Source: Amblyomma americanum (Eukaryota; Arthropoda; Arachnida; Ixodida; Ixodidae). From it: DNA of 64,000 nucleotides. Positions 1-12,409 of the stretch are shown in pieces. Every line of letters starts with the position of its first letter. Positions within the stretch are counted from its first letter, which is position 1. The stretch is taken from positions 184,447,806 to 184,511,805 of the forward strand of contig NC_135502.1 in NCBI RefSeq assembly GCF_052857255.1, given 5' to 3'. The notes below the pieces were generated by a model. The model made no database searches and had not been told where the DNA came from. It was given only the letters and a program-made list of their open reading frames with translations. A program made the translations under genes and the position numbers.

Positions 1-234
1 CCTCGCTCAGAGTGCCACCATGGCTTGTACCAAAGAACGAATCCTGACTCGATTTAAAGCAGTGTGACATCAATGTTGCAGCAGATGGCGATATTACGCT
101 GGGGGCGGTGAGTAGTGGTGGACCGGTTCCACACGTGCTGATGCCGTGTTGTTCGATGTCCCTTGTAGCGTAGTAACTCTCGGTAATACAGTAATTCAGC
201 GTTTTCAGGTCCCTGTCGTAAACGCAGGTGTTCA
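1..234 (+). repeat. Partial monomer at left window edge
   Basis: The array enters the window mid-monomer at the CCTCGCTCAG linker. The palindrome is mutated here to TGACATCA. The array clearly continues beyond the left edge. Confidence 0.95.
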
Positions 235-884
235 CTCGAGCAATGCAGCCTGGTAGAACGAAGCCAAGAACCTGAACCAATAAGACGAAATGGTTCCACA
301 TCACCTCTCTCAGGGTGCAACCACGCCCAGTTCAAAAGAACGAAGCGTGACTAGATTTATAGCAGTGTGACGTCAATGTTGCAGCAGCTACCGATGTTAC
401 GCGGGAGGACGTGAACAGTGGTGGATCGGCTCCACAGGTGCTGATGCCGTGTTGCTCGATGTTCCCTGTAGCGTCGTAATTCTCCGTAATACAGTATTTC
501 AGCGTTTTCAGTTAGCTGTCGTAAATGCAGGTGTTCACTCGAGCAATGCTCCCTGGTAGAACGAAGCCAAGAGCCTGAACGAAAAAGACGAAATGGTTCC
601 TCAACATCACCTCGCTCAGGGTGCCACCACGCCCAGTTCAAAAGAACTAAGCGTGACTAGATTTATTTCAGTTTGACGTCATTTTGCAGCAGCTGCCGAT
701 GTTATGCTGGGGCACGTGAACAGTGGTGGATCGGTTCCACGGGTGCTGATGCCGTGTTGCTCGATTTTCCTTGTAGCGTCGTAACCCTCGGTATTACACT
801 AATTCAAGCGTTTTCAGGTAGCTGTCTTAAATGCAGGTGTTCATTTGAGCAATGCAGCCTGGTTGTACGAAGCCAAGAACCTGA
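1..884 (+). repeat. Block A, copy 1 (three-monomer segment)
   Basis: Matches 5182-6065 (offset 5,181) and 48769-49652 (offset 48,768) with monomer boundaries in exact register (235/5416/49003, 538/5719/49306, 844/6025/49612). Shared rare variants include GATGGCGATATTACG and the CTAATTCAAGCG form. The match ends where this copy has CTGAACC and the others CTGACCC. Confidence 0.85.
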
Positions 885-1949
885 ACCAAAAAGACGAAAT
901 TGTTCCTCAACATCACCTCGCTCAGAGTGCCTCTATGCCCTGTGCCAAAGAACGAAAGGTGACTCGATTTAAAGCAGTGTGACGTCAATGTTGCAGCAGC
1001 TGCCGATGTTACGCTGGGGAGATAAACAGTGGTCTATCGGTTCCTCAGGTGCTGATGCCATGTTGCTCGATGTTCCTTGTAGCTTCGTAACCCTCGGTAT
1101 TACAGTAATTCAGCGTTTTCAGGTCTCTGTCTTAAATGCAGGTGTTCGCTCGAGCAATGCAGCCTGGTAGAACGAAGCCAAGAACCTGACCGAAAAAGAA
1201 ATGGTTCGTCAACATCACCTCGCTCAGGATACCACCATGACCAGTGCCAAGGAACGAAACGTGACTCGATTTAAAGCAGTGCGACGTCATTGTTGCAGCA
1301 GATGCCGATGTTACGCTAGGGGTCGTGAACAGTGGTGGATCGGTTCCGCAGGTGCTGAAGCCGTGTTTCTCGATGTTCCTTGTAGCATCGTAACTCTTGG
1401 TAATACAGTATTTCAGCGTTTTAAGTTAGCTGTCGTAAATGCAGGTGTTCACTCGAGCAATGCAGCCTGGTAGAACGAAGCCAAGAACCTGAGCCAAAAA
1501 GACGAAATGGTTCCTACACATCACCTCGATCAGTGTGCCACCATGCCCTGTGCCAAAGAATGAAACGTGACTCGATTTAAAGCAGTGTGACGTCAGTGTT
1601 GCAGCAGATGCCGATGTTACGCTGGGGGCCGTGAACAGTGGTGGATCGGTTCCACAGGTGCTGATGCCGTGTTGCTCGATGTCCTTTGTAGTGTCGTAAC
1701 TGTCGGTAATACAGTAATTTAGCGTTTTCAGGTCGCTGTCGTAAATGCAGGTGTTCACTCGAGCAATGCAGCCTGGTAGAACGAAGTCAAGAAGCTGAAC
1801 CAAAAAGACGAAATGGTTCCACATCACCTCTCTCAGGGTGCCACCATGCCCAGTGCCAAAGAACGAAGCGTGACTCGATTTAAAGCAGTGTGACGTCAAT
1901 GTTGCAGCAGCTGCCGATGTTACTATGGGGATCGTGAACAGTGGTGGGT

Positions 1950-2440
1950 CGGTTCCACAGGTGCTGATGCCGTGTTCCTCGATGCTCCTTGTAGCGTCGT
2001 AATTGTCGGTATTACAGTAATTCAGCGTTTTCAGGTCGCTGTCGTACATGCATGTGTTCACTCGAGCAATGCAGCCTGGTAGAACGAAACCAAGAACCTG
2101 AACCAAAAAGACAAAATGGTTCCACAACACCTCTCTCAGGGGGCAACCACGCCCAGTTCAAAAGAACGAAGCGTGACTAGATTTATAGCAGTGTGACGTC
2201 AATGTTCCAGCAGCTGCCAATATTACGCTGGAGGACGTGAACAGTGGTGAATCGGTTCCACACGTGCTGATGCCGTGATGCTCGATGTTCCTTGTAGCTT
2301 CGTAATCCTCGGTATTGCGGTAATTCAGCGTTTCCAGGTCGCTGTCTTAAATGCAGGTGTTCACTCGAGCAATGCAGCCTGGTAGAACGAAGACAAGAAC
2401 TTGAACCAAAAAGACGAAATGGTTCATCAACATCACCTCG
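1950..2440 (+). repeat. Block B, copy 1
   Basis: Matches 13855-14345 (offset 11,905) and 61059-61549 (offset 59,109). Diagnostic rare variants are GTCGTACATGCA before the XhoI site and GTTCCAGCAGCTGCCAAT after the TGACGTCA palindrome. Confidence 0.75.
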
Positions 2441-2499
2441 CTCAGAATGCCACCATGTCTTGTGCAAAGAACGAATCGCGACTCGATTTAAAGCAGTAT

Positions 2500-2820
2500 G
2501 ACGTCAATGTTGCAGCAGATGCCGATGTTACTATAAGGATCGTGGACACTGGTGGGTCGGTTCCACAGGTGCTGATGACGTGTTCCTCGATGCTCCTTGT
2601 AGCATCGTAACTCTCGGTATTACAGTAAATCATCGTTTTGAGGTCGCTGTCGTAAATGCAGGTGTTCACACGAGCAATGCAGCCTGGTCGAACGAAGCCA
2701 AGAACCTGAACCAAAAAGACGAAATGGTTCCTCAACATCACCTCGCTCAGGGTACCACCATGACCAGTGCCAAAGAACGAAACGTGACTCGATTTAAAGC
2801 AGTGTGACGTCATTGTTGCA
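2500..2820 (+). repeat. Block C, copy 1
   Basis: Matches 14712-15032 at offset 12,212. Both have the unusual TATAAGGATCGTGGACACTG in place of the common form with GTGAACAGTG, and CATCGTTTTGAGG in place of CAGCGTTTTCAGG. Confidence 0.75.
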
Positions 2821-3599
2821 GCAGATGCCGATGTTACGCTGGGGGCGGTGAGCAGTGGTGGATCGGTTCCACACGTGCTGATGCCGTGTTGTTCGATGTC
2901 CCTTGTAGCGTCGTAACTATCGGTAATACAGTAATTCAGCGTTTTCAGGTCGCTGTCGTAAATGCAGGTGTTCACTCGAGCAATGCAGCCTGGTAGAACG
3001 AAGCCAAGAACCTGAACCAAACCGAGGAAATGGTTCCTTAACATCATCTCGCTTAGGATGCCACCACGCCCAGTTCAACAGAACGAAGCGTGACTCGATT
3101 TAAAGCAGTGTGATGTCAATGTTGCAGCAGATACCGATATTACGCTGGGGGCGGTGAGCAATGGTGGATCGGTTCCACACGTGCTGATGCCGTGTTGCTC
3201 GATGTCCCTTGTAGCGTCGTAACTATCGGTAATACAGTAATTCAGCGTTTTCAGGTCGCTGTCGTAAATGCAGGTGTTCACTCGAGCAATGCCGCCTGGT
3301 AGAACGAAGCCAAGAACCTGAACCAAACCGAGGAAATGGTTCCTCAACATCACCTCGCTCAGGGTACCACCATGACCAGTGCCAATGAACGAAACGTGAC
3401 TCGATTTAAAGCAGTGTGACGTCATTGTTGTAGCAGATGCCGATGTTACGCTAGGGGCCATGAACAGTGGTGGATCGGTTCCACAGGTGCTGATTCCGTG
3501 TTGCTCCATGTTCCTGGTAGCGTCGTAACTTTCGGTATTGCAGTATTTCAGCGTTTTCAGTTAGCTCTCGTAAATGCAGGTTTTCACTCGAGCAATGCA

Positions 3600-4550
3600 G
3601 CCCGGTAGAACGAAGCCAAGAACCTGAACCGAATAGACGAAATAGTTTCTCAACATCCCCTCACTCAGGGTGCCACCATGCCCAGTGCCAAAAAACGAAG
3701 CGTGACTCGATTTAAAGCAGTGTGACGTCAATGTTGCAGCAGCTGCAGATGGTACTATGGGGATCGTGAACAGTGGTGGGTCGGTTTCACAGGTGCTGAT
3801 GCCGTGTTCCTCGATGCTCCTTGTAGCGTTGTAATTCTCGGTATTACAGTAATTCAGCGTTTTCAGGTCGCTGTCTTAAACGCAGGTGTTCACTCGAGAA
3901 ATGCAGCCTGGTAGAACGAAGCCAAGAACCTGAACCAAAAAGATGAAATGGTTCCTCAACATCACCTCGCTCAGAGTGCCACCATGTCTTGTGCAAAGAA
4001 CGAATCGTGACTCGATTTAAAGCAGTGTGACGTCAATGTTGCAGCAGATGCCGATGTTACGCTGGGGGCGGTGAACAATGATGGATCGGTTCCACACGTG
4101 CTGATGCCGTGTTGTTCGATGTCACTTGTAGCGTCGCAACTCTCGGTAATACAGTAATTCAGCGTTTTCAATTCGCTGTCGTAAATTCAGGTGGTCACTC
4201 GAGCAATGCAGCCTGGTAAAACGAAGCCAAGAACCTGAACCAAAAAGACGAAATGGTTTCTCAACATCCCCTCACTCAGGGTGCCACCATGTCCAGTGCC
4301 AAAGAACGAAGCTTGACTCGATTTAAAGCAGAGTGACGTGAATGTTGCAGCAGCTGCCGATGTTACTATGGGGATCGTGAGCAGTGATTGGTCGGCTCCA
4401 CAGGTGCTGATGCCGTGTTCCTCGATGCTCCTTGTAGCGTCGTAACTCTCGGTATTACAGTAAATCAGCGTTTTCAGGTCGCTGCCGTAAATGCAGGTGT
4501 TCACTCGAGCAATGCAGCCTGGTAGAACGAAGTCAAGAACTTGAACCAAA
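3600..4550 (+). repeat. Block D, left-flank copy
   Basis: Matches 49928-50878 (offset 46,328; boundaries 3893/50221, 4198/50526, 4504/50832) and about 55146-56042. Shared features are the CATCCCCTCACTCAGGG linker, CTGCAGATG, the single-base loss in TTGTGCAAAGAACG, and GGTGGTCACTCGAG. Confidence 0.8.
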
Positions 4551-4589
4551 AAGACGAAATGGTTCCACATCACCTCTCTCAGGGTGCCA

Positions 4590-5604
4590 CCATGCCTTGT
4601 ACCAAAGAACGAATCGTGACTCGATTTAGAGCAGAGTGACGTCAGTGTTGCAGCAGATGGCGATATTACGCTGGGGGCGGTGACCAGTTGTGGACCGGTT
4701 CCCCACGTGCTGATGCCGTGTTGTTCGATGTCCCTTGTAGCGTCGTGACTCTCGGTAATACAGTAATTCAGCGTTTTCAGGTCACTGTCGTAAATGCAGG
4801 TGTTCACTCGAGCAATGCAGCCTGGTAGAACGAAGCCAAGAACCTGAACCAAAAAGTCGAAATGGTTCCACATCACCTCTCTCAGGGTGCAACCACGCCC
4901 AGTTCAAAAGAACGAAGCGTGACTAGATTTATAGCAGTGTGACGTCAATGTTGCAGCAGCAGCCGATGTTACACTGGAGGACGTGAACAGTGGTGAATCA
5001 GTTCCACACGTGCTGATGCCGTGTTGCTTGATGTTCCTTGTAGCTTCGTAACCCTCGGTATTACAGTAATTCAGCGTTTCCAGGTCGCTGTCCTAAATGC
5101 AGGTGTTCACTAGAGCAACGCAGCCTGGTAGAACGAAGCCAAGAACTTGAACCAAAAAGACGAAATGGTTCCTCAACATCACCTCGCTCAGAGTGCCACC
5201 ATGCCTTGTACCAAAGAACGAATCGTGACTCGATTTAGAGCAGAGCGACGTCAGTGTTGCAGCAGATGGCGATATTACGCTGGGGGCGGTGGCCAGTTGT
5301 GGACCGGTTCCACACGTGCTGATGCCGTGTTGTTCGATGTCCCTTGTAGCGTCGTGACTCTCGGTAATACAGTAATTCAGCGTTTTCAGGTCACTGTCGT
5401 AAATGCAGGTGTTCACTCGAGCAATGCAGCCTGGTAGAACGAAGCCAAGAACCTGAACCAAAAAGACGAAATGGTTCCACATCACCTCTCTCAGGGTGCA
5501 ACCACGCCCAGTTCAAAAGAACGAAGCGTGACTAGATTTATAGCAGTGTGACGTCAATGTTGCAGCAGCAGCCGATGTTACACTGGAGGACGTGAACAGT
5601 GGTG
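4590..5604 (+). repeat. Two-monomer local duplication (609 bp)
   Basis: 4590-4995 recurs at 5199-5604. The shared rare signature is TTTAGAGCAGAG followed by CAGATGGCGATATT and CCAGTTGTGGACCGG. Copies differ by single bases, for example AGAGTGACGTC versus AGAGCGACGTC. Confidence 0.8.
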
Positions 5605-6065
5605 GATCGGCTCCACAGGTGCTGATGCCGTGTTGCTCGATGTTCCCTGTAGCGTCGTAATTCTCCGTAATACAGAATTTCAGCGTTTTCAGTTAGCTGT
5701 CGTAAATGCAGGTGTTCACTGGAGCAATGATCCCTGGTAGAACGAAGCCAAGAGCCTGAACCAAAAAGACGAAATGGTTCCTCAACATCACCTCGCTCAG
5801 GGTGCCACTACGCCCAGTTCAAAAGAACTAAGCGTGACTAGAATTATTTCAGTGTGACGTCATGTTGCAGCAGCTGCCGATGTTATGCTGGGGCACGTGA
5901 ACAGTGGTGGATCGGTTCCACGGGTGCTGATGCCGTGTTGCTCGATTTTCCTTGTAGCGTCGTAACCCTCGGTATTACACTAATTCAAGCGTTTTCAGGT
6001 CGCTGTCTTAAATGCAGGTGTTCATTCGAGCAATGCAGCCTGGTAGAACGATGCCAAGAACCTGA
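5182..6065 (+). repeat. Block A, copy 2
   Basis: Second copy of the segment at 1-884. Single-base differences are scattered throughout. The XhoI position at 5719 is CTGGAG, as in copy 3 at 49306, whereas copy 1 retains CTCGAG, so copies 2 and 3 share a derived change. Confidence 0.85.
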
Positions 6066-6334
6066 CCCAAAAAGAAATGGTTCCTCAACATCACCTCGCT
6101 CAGGGTACCACCATGACCAGTGCCAAAGAACGAAACGTGACTCGATTTAAAGCAGTGTGACGTCAATGTTGCAGCAGATGCCGATGTTACGCTGGGGGCC
6201 GTGAACAGTGGTGGGTCGGTTCCACAGGTGCTGATGCCGTGTTCCTCGATGTTCCTTGTAGCATCGTAACTCTCAATAATACAGTATTTCAGCGTTTTAA
6301 GTTAGCTGTCGTAAATGCAGGTGTTCACTCGAGC

Positions 6335-6705
6335 AATGCAGCCTGGTAGAACGAAGCCAAGAACCTGAACCAAAAAGACGAAATGGTTCCTCAACATCAC
6401 CTCGCTCAGAGTGCCACCATGCCTTGTACCAAAGAACGAATCGTGACTCGATTTAAAGAAGTGTGACGTCAATGTTGCAGCAGATGCCGATCTTACGCTG
6501 GGGGCGGTGAGCAGTGGTGGATCGGTTCCACACGTGCTGATGCCGTGTTGTTCGATGTCCTTTGAAGCGTCGTAACTCTCGGTAATACAGTAATTCAGCG
6601 TTTTCAGGTCGCTGTCGTAAATGCAGGTGTTCACTCGAGCAATGCAGCCTGGTAGAACGAAGCCAAGAACCTGAACCAAACAGACGGAATGGTTCCTACA
6701 CATCA
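6335..6705 (+). repeat. Block F, copy 1
   Basis: Matches 9392-9762 at offset 3,057. Both carry AAAGAAGTGTGACG and CCTTTGAAGC/CCCTTGAAGC forms, and the AACCAAACAGACGGAA linker. Confidence 0.7.
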
Positions 6706-7243
6706 CCTCGCTCAGAGTGCCACCATGAATTGTGCCAAAGAACAAAACGTGACTCGATTTAAAGCAGTGTGACGTCAATGCTGCAGCAGATGCCGATGTT
6801 ACGCTGGGGGCCGAGAACAGTGGTGGATCGGTCCCACAGGGGCTGATGCCATGTTGCTCTACGTTCCTTGTAGCGTCGTAACTACCGGTAATACAGTAAT
6901 TCACATTTTTCAGGTCGCTGTCGTAAATGCAGCTGTTCACTCGAGCAATGCAGCCCGTTAGAACAAAGCCAAGAACCTGAACCAAACGACGAAATGGTTC
7001 CTCAAAATCACCTCGCTCAGGTTGCCAAGACGCCCCGTTCAAAAGTACGAAGGGTGACTAGATTTATTGCAGTGTGACGTCTTCTTGCAGCAGCTTCCGA
7101 TGTTACACTGGGGCACGTGAAAAGTGGTGAATCGGTTCCACATGTGCTGATGCCGTGTTGTTCGATGTCCATTGCAGAGTCGTAACTCTCGGTATTACAG
7201 AAAATCAGCGTTTTCAGGTCGCTGTCGTAAATGCAGGTGTTCA
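6634..7243 (+). repeat. Deviant dimer D1-D2, copy 1
   Basis: Two adjacent monomers of a sharply distinct subfamily. D1 has GGGCTGATGCCATGTTGC, CACATTTTTCAGG and GCAGCTGTTC. D2 starts with CCCGTTAGAACAAAGCC, has CAAGACGCCCCGTTC and GACGTCTTCTTGCAGCAG. The palindrome becomes TGACGTCT in D2. Confidence 0.8.
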
Positions 7244-8768
7244 CTCGAGCAATGCAGCCTGGTAGAACGAAGTCAAGAACCTGAACCATAAAGACGAAAT
7301 GGTTCCACATCACCTCTCTCAGGGTGCCACCATGCCCAGTGCCAAAGAACGAAGCGTGACTCGATTTAAAGCAGTGTGACGTCAATGTTGCAGCAGCTGC
7401 CGATGTTACTTAGGGGATCGTTAACAGTGGTGGGTCGGTTCCACAGATGCTGCTGCCGTGTTCCTCGATGCTCCTTGTAGCGTCGTAACTCTCGGTAATA
7501 CAGTTTTCAGAATTTTCAGGTCGCTGTCTCAAATGCAGGTGTTCACTCGAGCAATGCAGCCTGGTAGAACGAAGCCAAGAACTTGAACCAAAAAGACGAA
7601 ATGGTTCCTCAACATCACCTCGCTCAGAGTGCCACCATGCCTTGTGCCAAAGAATGAATCGTGACTCGATTTAAATCAGTGTGACGTCAATGCTGCAGCA
7701 GATGCCGATGTAACGCTGGGGGCCGTGAACAGTGGTGAATCGGTTCCACACGGGCTGATGCCGTGTTGCTCGATATTCCTTGTAGCGTGGTAACTCTCGG
7801 TAATAAGGTATTTCAGCGTTTTCAGTTAGCTGTCGTAAATTCAGGTGTTCACTCGAGCAATGCAGCCTGGTAGAACGAAGCCAAGAACCTGAACCAAAAA
7901 GGAGAAATGGTTCGTCAACATCACCTCGCTCAGGATACCACCATGACCAGTGCCAATGAACGAAACGTGACTCGATTTAAAGCAGTGTGACGTCATTGTT
8001 GCAGCAGATGCCGATGTTACTCTAGGGGCCGTGAACAGTGTTGGATCGGTTCCACAGGTGCTGATTCCGCGTTGCTCCATGTTCCTGGCAGCGTCGTAAC
8101 TCTCGGTATTGCAGTATTTCAGCGTTTTCAGTTAGCTCTCGTAAATGCAGGTGTTCACTCGAGCAATGCAACCTGGTAGAACACAGCCAAGAACCTGAAC
8201 CAAAAAGACGAAATGGTTGCTCAACATCACCTCGCTCAGAGTGGCACCATGCCCTGTGCGAAAGAACGAAACGTGACTCGATTTAAAGCAGTGTGACGCC
8301 AATGTTGCAGCAGATGCCGATGTTACGCTGGGGGCCGTGAACAGTGGTGTATCGATTCCACAGGTGCTGATGCCGTGTTGCTCGCTGTCCCTTGTAGCGT
8401 CGTAACTGTCGATATTACAGTAAATCAGCGTTTTCAGGTCGCTGTCGTAAATGCAGGTGTTCACTCGAGCAATGCAGCCTGGTAGAACGAAGCCAAGAAC
8501 CTGAACCAAACCTACGAAATGGTTCCTTAACACCATCTCGCTTAGGATGCCACCACGCCCAGTTCAACAGAACGAAGCGTGACTAGATTTATTGCAGTGT
8601 GACGTCATGTTGCAGCAGCTGCCGATGTTAAGCTGGGGCACGTGAACAGTGGTGAATCGGTTCCACACGTGCTGATGCCGTGTTGCTCGATGTTCCTTGT
8701 AGCTTCGTAACCCTCGGTATTACAGTAATTCAGCGTTTCCAGGTCGCTGTCTTAAATGCAGGTGTTCA

Positions 8769-9078
8769 CTCGAGCAATGCAGCCTGGTAGAACGAAGCCA
8801 AGAACTGAACATGAACCAAAAAGACGAAATGGTTCCACATCACCTCTCTCAGGGTGCTACCACGCCCAGTTCAAAAGAACGAAGCGTGACTAGATTTATA
8901 CTATTGTGACGTCAATGTTTTCTATCAGCTGCTGATGCTACGCTGGAGGACGTGAACAGTGGTGAATCGGTTCCACACGTGCTGATGCCGTGTTCCTCGA
9001 TGTTCCTTGTAGCATCGTAACTCATGATACTACAGTATATCAGCGTTTTATGTTAGCTGTCGTAAATGCAGGTGTTCA
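8769..9078 (+). repeat. 310-bp monomer with small insertion
   Basis: Longest monomer. GAACTGAACATGAACC at about 8804-8820 has a third GAAC, about 5 bp more than the usual GAACTTGAACC, and the TTTTCTATCAGC form adds 2 bp. The latter relates it to 50832-51136 and 55996-56300, which have TTTTCAAGCAGC. Confidence 0.85.
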
Positions 9079-9391
9079 CTCGAGCAATGCAGCCTTGTAG
9101 AACGAAGCCAAGAACCTGAACCAAAAAGACGAAATGGTTCCTCAACATCCCGTCCCTCAGGGTGCCACCATGCCCAGTGCCAAATAACGAAGAGTGACTC
9201 GATTTAAAGCAGTGTGACGTCAATGTTGCAGCAGCTGCCGATGTTACGCTGGAGGACGTGAACAGTGGTGAATCGGTTCCACACGTGCTGATGCCGTGTT
9301 GCTCGATGTTCCTTGTAGCTTCGTAACCCTCGGTATTACAGTAATTCAGCGTTTCCAGGTCGCTGTCTTAAATGCAGATGTTCACTCGAGC

Positions 9392-9762
9392 AATGCAGCC
9401 TGGTAGAACGAAGCCAGGAACCTGAACCAAAAAGAAGAAATGGTTCCTCAACATCACCTCGCTCAGAGTGCCACCATGCCTTGTACCAAAGAACGAATCG
9501 TGACTCGATTTAAAGAAGTGTGACGTCAATGTTGCAGCAGATGCCGATAGTACGCTGGGGGCGGTGAGCAGTGGTGGATCGGTTCCACACGTGCTGATGC
9601 CGTGTTGTTCGATGTCCCTTGAAGCGTCGTAAGTCTCGGTAATACAGTAATTCAGCGTTTTCAGGACGCTGTCGTAAATGCAGGTGTTCACTCGAGCAAT
9701 GCAGCCTGGTAGAACGAAGCCAAGAACCTGAACCAAACAGACGGAAAGGTTCCTTAACATCA
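9392..9762 (+). repeat. Block F, copy 2
   Basis: Copy of 6335-6705. The linker after it is the TTCCTTAACATCATCTCGC type rather than TTCCTACACATC, so the match stops there. Confidence 0.7.
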
Positions 9763-10267
9763 TCTCGCTTAGGATGCCACTACGCCCTCTTCAAAAGAAC
9801 GAAGCGTGACTAGATTTAAAGCAGTGTGACGTCATTGTTGCAGCAGATGCCGATGTTACGCTAGGGGCCGTGAACAGTGGTGGATCGGCTCCACAGGTGC
9901 TGATGCCGTGTGGTTCGATGTTCCCTGTAGCGTCGGAACTCTCCGTAATACAGTATTTCAGCGTTCTCAGTTAGCTCTCGTAAATGCGGGTGTTCACTCG
10001 AGCAATGCAGCCTGGTAGAACGAAGTCAAGAACCTGAACCAAAAAGACGAAATGGTTGCTCAACATCACCTCGCTCAGAGTGGCACCATGCCCTGTGCCA
10101 AAGAGCGAAACGTGACTCGATTTAAAGCAGTGTGACGTCAATGTTGCAGCAGATGCCGATGTTACGCTGGGGGCCGTGAAGAGTGGTGGATCGATTCCAC
10201 AGGTGCTGATGCCGTGTTGCTCGATGTCCCTTGTAGCGTCGTAACTGTCGGTAATACAGTAATTCAG
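9692..10267 (+). repeat. Block G, copy 1
   Basis: Matches 11832-12407 at offset 2,140 with boundaries 9691/11831, 9997/12137 and 10303/12443 in register. Shared rare features are GGATGCCACTACGCCCTC, GTGTGGTTCGATG and AATGCGGGTGTTC. The match stops where one copy has CAGCGTTTTC and the other CAGAATTTTC. Confidence 0.8.
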
Positions 10268-10930
10268 CGTTTTCAGGTCACTGTCGTAAATGCAGGTGTT
10301 CACTCGAGCAATGCAGCTTGGTAGAACGAAGCCAAGAACCTGAACCAAATAGACGAAATGGTTCCTACACATCATCTCGCTCAGAGTGCCACCATGAATT
10401 GTGCCAAAGAACGAAACGTGACTCGATTTAAAGCAGTGTGACGTCAATGTTGCAGCAGCTGCCGATGTTACTATGGGGATCGTGAACAGTGGTGGGTCGG
10501 TTCCGCAGGTGCTGAAGCCGTGTTCCTCGATGCTCCTTGTAGCGTTGTAATTCTCGGTATTACAGTAATTCAGCGTTTTCAGGTCGGGGTCTTAAACGCA
10601 GGTGTTCACTCGAGCGATGCAGCCTGGTAGAACGAAGCCAAGAACCTGAACCAAAAAGTCGAAATGGTTCCTCAACATCACCTCACTCAGAGTGCCACCA
10701 TGTCTTGTGCCAAATAACGAATCGTGACTCGATTTAAAGCAGTGCGACGTCAATGTTGCAGCAGATGCCGATTTTACGCTGGGGGCGGTGAACAGCGGTG
10801 GATCGGTTCCACGCGTGCTGATGCCCTGTTGCTCGATTTTCCTTGTAGCGTCGTAACTCTCGGTAATACAGTATTTCAGCGTTTTCAGTTAGCTGTCGTA
10901 AATGCAGGTGTTCACTCGAGCAATGCAGCC
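10040..10930 (+). repeat. Block H, left-flank copy
   Basis: Matches 59687-60577 (offset 49,647; boundaries 10303/59950, 10609/60256, 10915/60562). Shared features include the GTTGCTCAACATC linker, ATGAATTGTG and GCAGGTGCTGAAGCC. Confidence 0.75.
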
Positions 10931-11831
10931 TGGTAGAACGAAGCCAAGAACCCGAACCAAAAACACGAAATGCTTCCTCAACATCACCTCGCTCAGAGTG
11001 CCACCATGCCTTGTGCCAAAGAACGAATCGTGACTCGATTTAAAGCATTGAGACGTCAATGTTGCAGCAGATGCCGATGTTACGCTGGGGGCGGTGAACA
11101 ATGGTGGATCGGTTCCACACGTGCTGATGCCGTGTTGTTCGATGTCCCTTGTAGCGTCGTAACTCTCGGTATTACAGTAAATCAGCGTTTTCAGGTCGCT
11201 GTCGGAAATGCAGGGGTTCACTCGAGCAATGAAGCCTGGTAGAACGAAGTCAAGAACCTGAACCAAAAAGACGAAATGGTTCCACATCACCTCTCTCAGG
11301 GTGCAACCACGCCCAGTTCAAAAGAACGAAGCGTGACTAGATTTATAGCAGTGTGATGTCAATGTTTTCTAGCAGCTGCCGATGTTACGCTGGATGACGT
11401 GAACAGCGGTGAATCGGTCCCACGCGTGCTGATGCCGTGTTGCTCGATGTTCCCTGTAGCGTCGTAACTCTCCGTAATACAGTATTTCAGCGTTTTCAGT
11501 TAGCTCTCGTAAATGCAGGTGTTCACTCGAGCAATGCAGCCTGGTAGAACGAACCCAAGAACCTAAACCAAAAAGACGAAATGGTTCCCAACATCACCTA
11601 GATCAGAATGCCACCATGCCTTGTGCCAAAGAACGAAACGTAACTCGATTTAAAGCAGTGTGACGTCAATGTTGCAGCAGATGCCGATGCTACGCTGGGG
11701 ACCGTGAACAGTGGTGGATAGGTTCCACAGGGGCTGATGCCGTGTTGCTCTATGTTCCTTGTAGCGTCGTAACTACCGGTAATACAGTAATTCAGCGTTT
11801 TCAGGTCGCTGTCGTAAATGCAGGTGTTCAC

Positions 11832-12407
11832 TCGAGCAATGCAGCCTGGTAGAACGAAGCCAAGAACCTGAACCAAACAGACGGAATGGTTCCTTAACAT
11901 CATCTCGCTTAGGATGCCACTACGCCCTCTTCAAAAGAACGAAGCGTGACTAGATTTAAAGCAGTGTGACGTCATTGTTGCAGCAGATGCCGATGTTACG
12001 CTAGGGGCCGTGAACAGTGGTGGATCGGCTCCACAGGTGCTGATGCCGTGTGGTTCGATGTTCCCTGTAGCGTCGGAACTCTCCGTAATACAGTATTTCA
12101 GCGTTCTCAGTTAGCTCTCGTAAATGCGGGTGTTCACTCGAGCAATGCAGCCTGGTAGAACGAAGTCAAGAACCTGAACCAAAAAGACGAAATGGTTGCT
12201 CAACATCACCTCGCTCAGAGTGGCACCATGCCCTGTGCCAAAGAACGAAACGTGACTCGATTTAAAGCAGTGTGACGTCAATGTTGCAGCAGATGCCGAT
12301 GTTACGCTGGGGGCCGTGAAGAGTGGTGGATCGATTCCACAGGTGCTGATGCCGTGTTGCTCGATGTCCCTTGTAGCGTCGTAACTGTCGGTAATACAGT
12401 AATTCAG
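11832..12407 (+). repeat. Block G, copy 2
   Basis: Second copy of 9692-10267, seven monomers downstream. Confidence 0.8.
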
Positions 12408-12409
12408 AA

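Noticed and set aside
3597..3620. Reverse-strand TTCGTTCTACCGGGC as a CENP-B box
   Set aside because: The TTCG and CGGG parts are present, but the spacing after the A is one base too short, and most monomers read CCAGGC instead of CCGGGC.
8694..8720. CENP-B-box-like element CTTCGTAACCCTCGGTA
   Set aside because: Against nTTCGnnnnAnnCGGGn it fits 7 of 9 fixed positions, but it fails at the central A and the last G. A match this good is expected about once by chance in a 305-bp monomer read on both strands.
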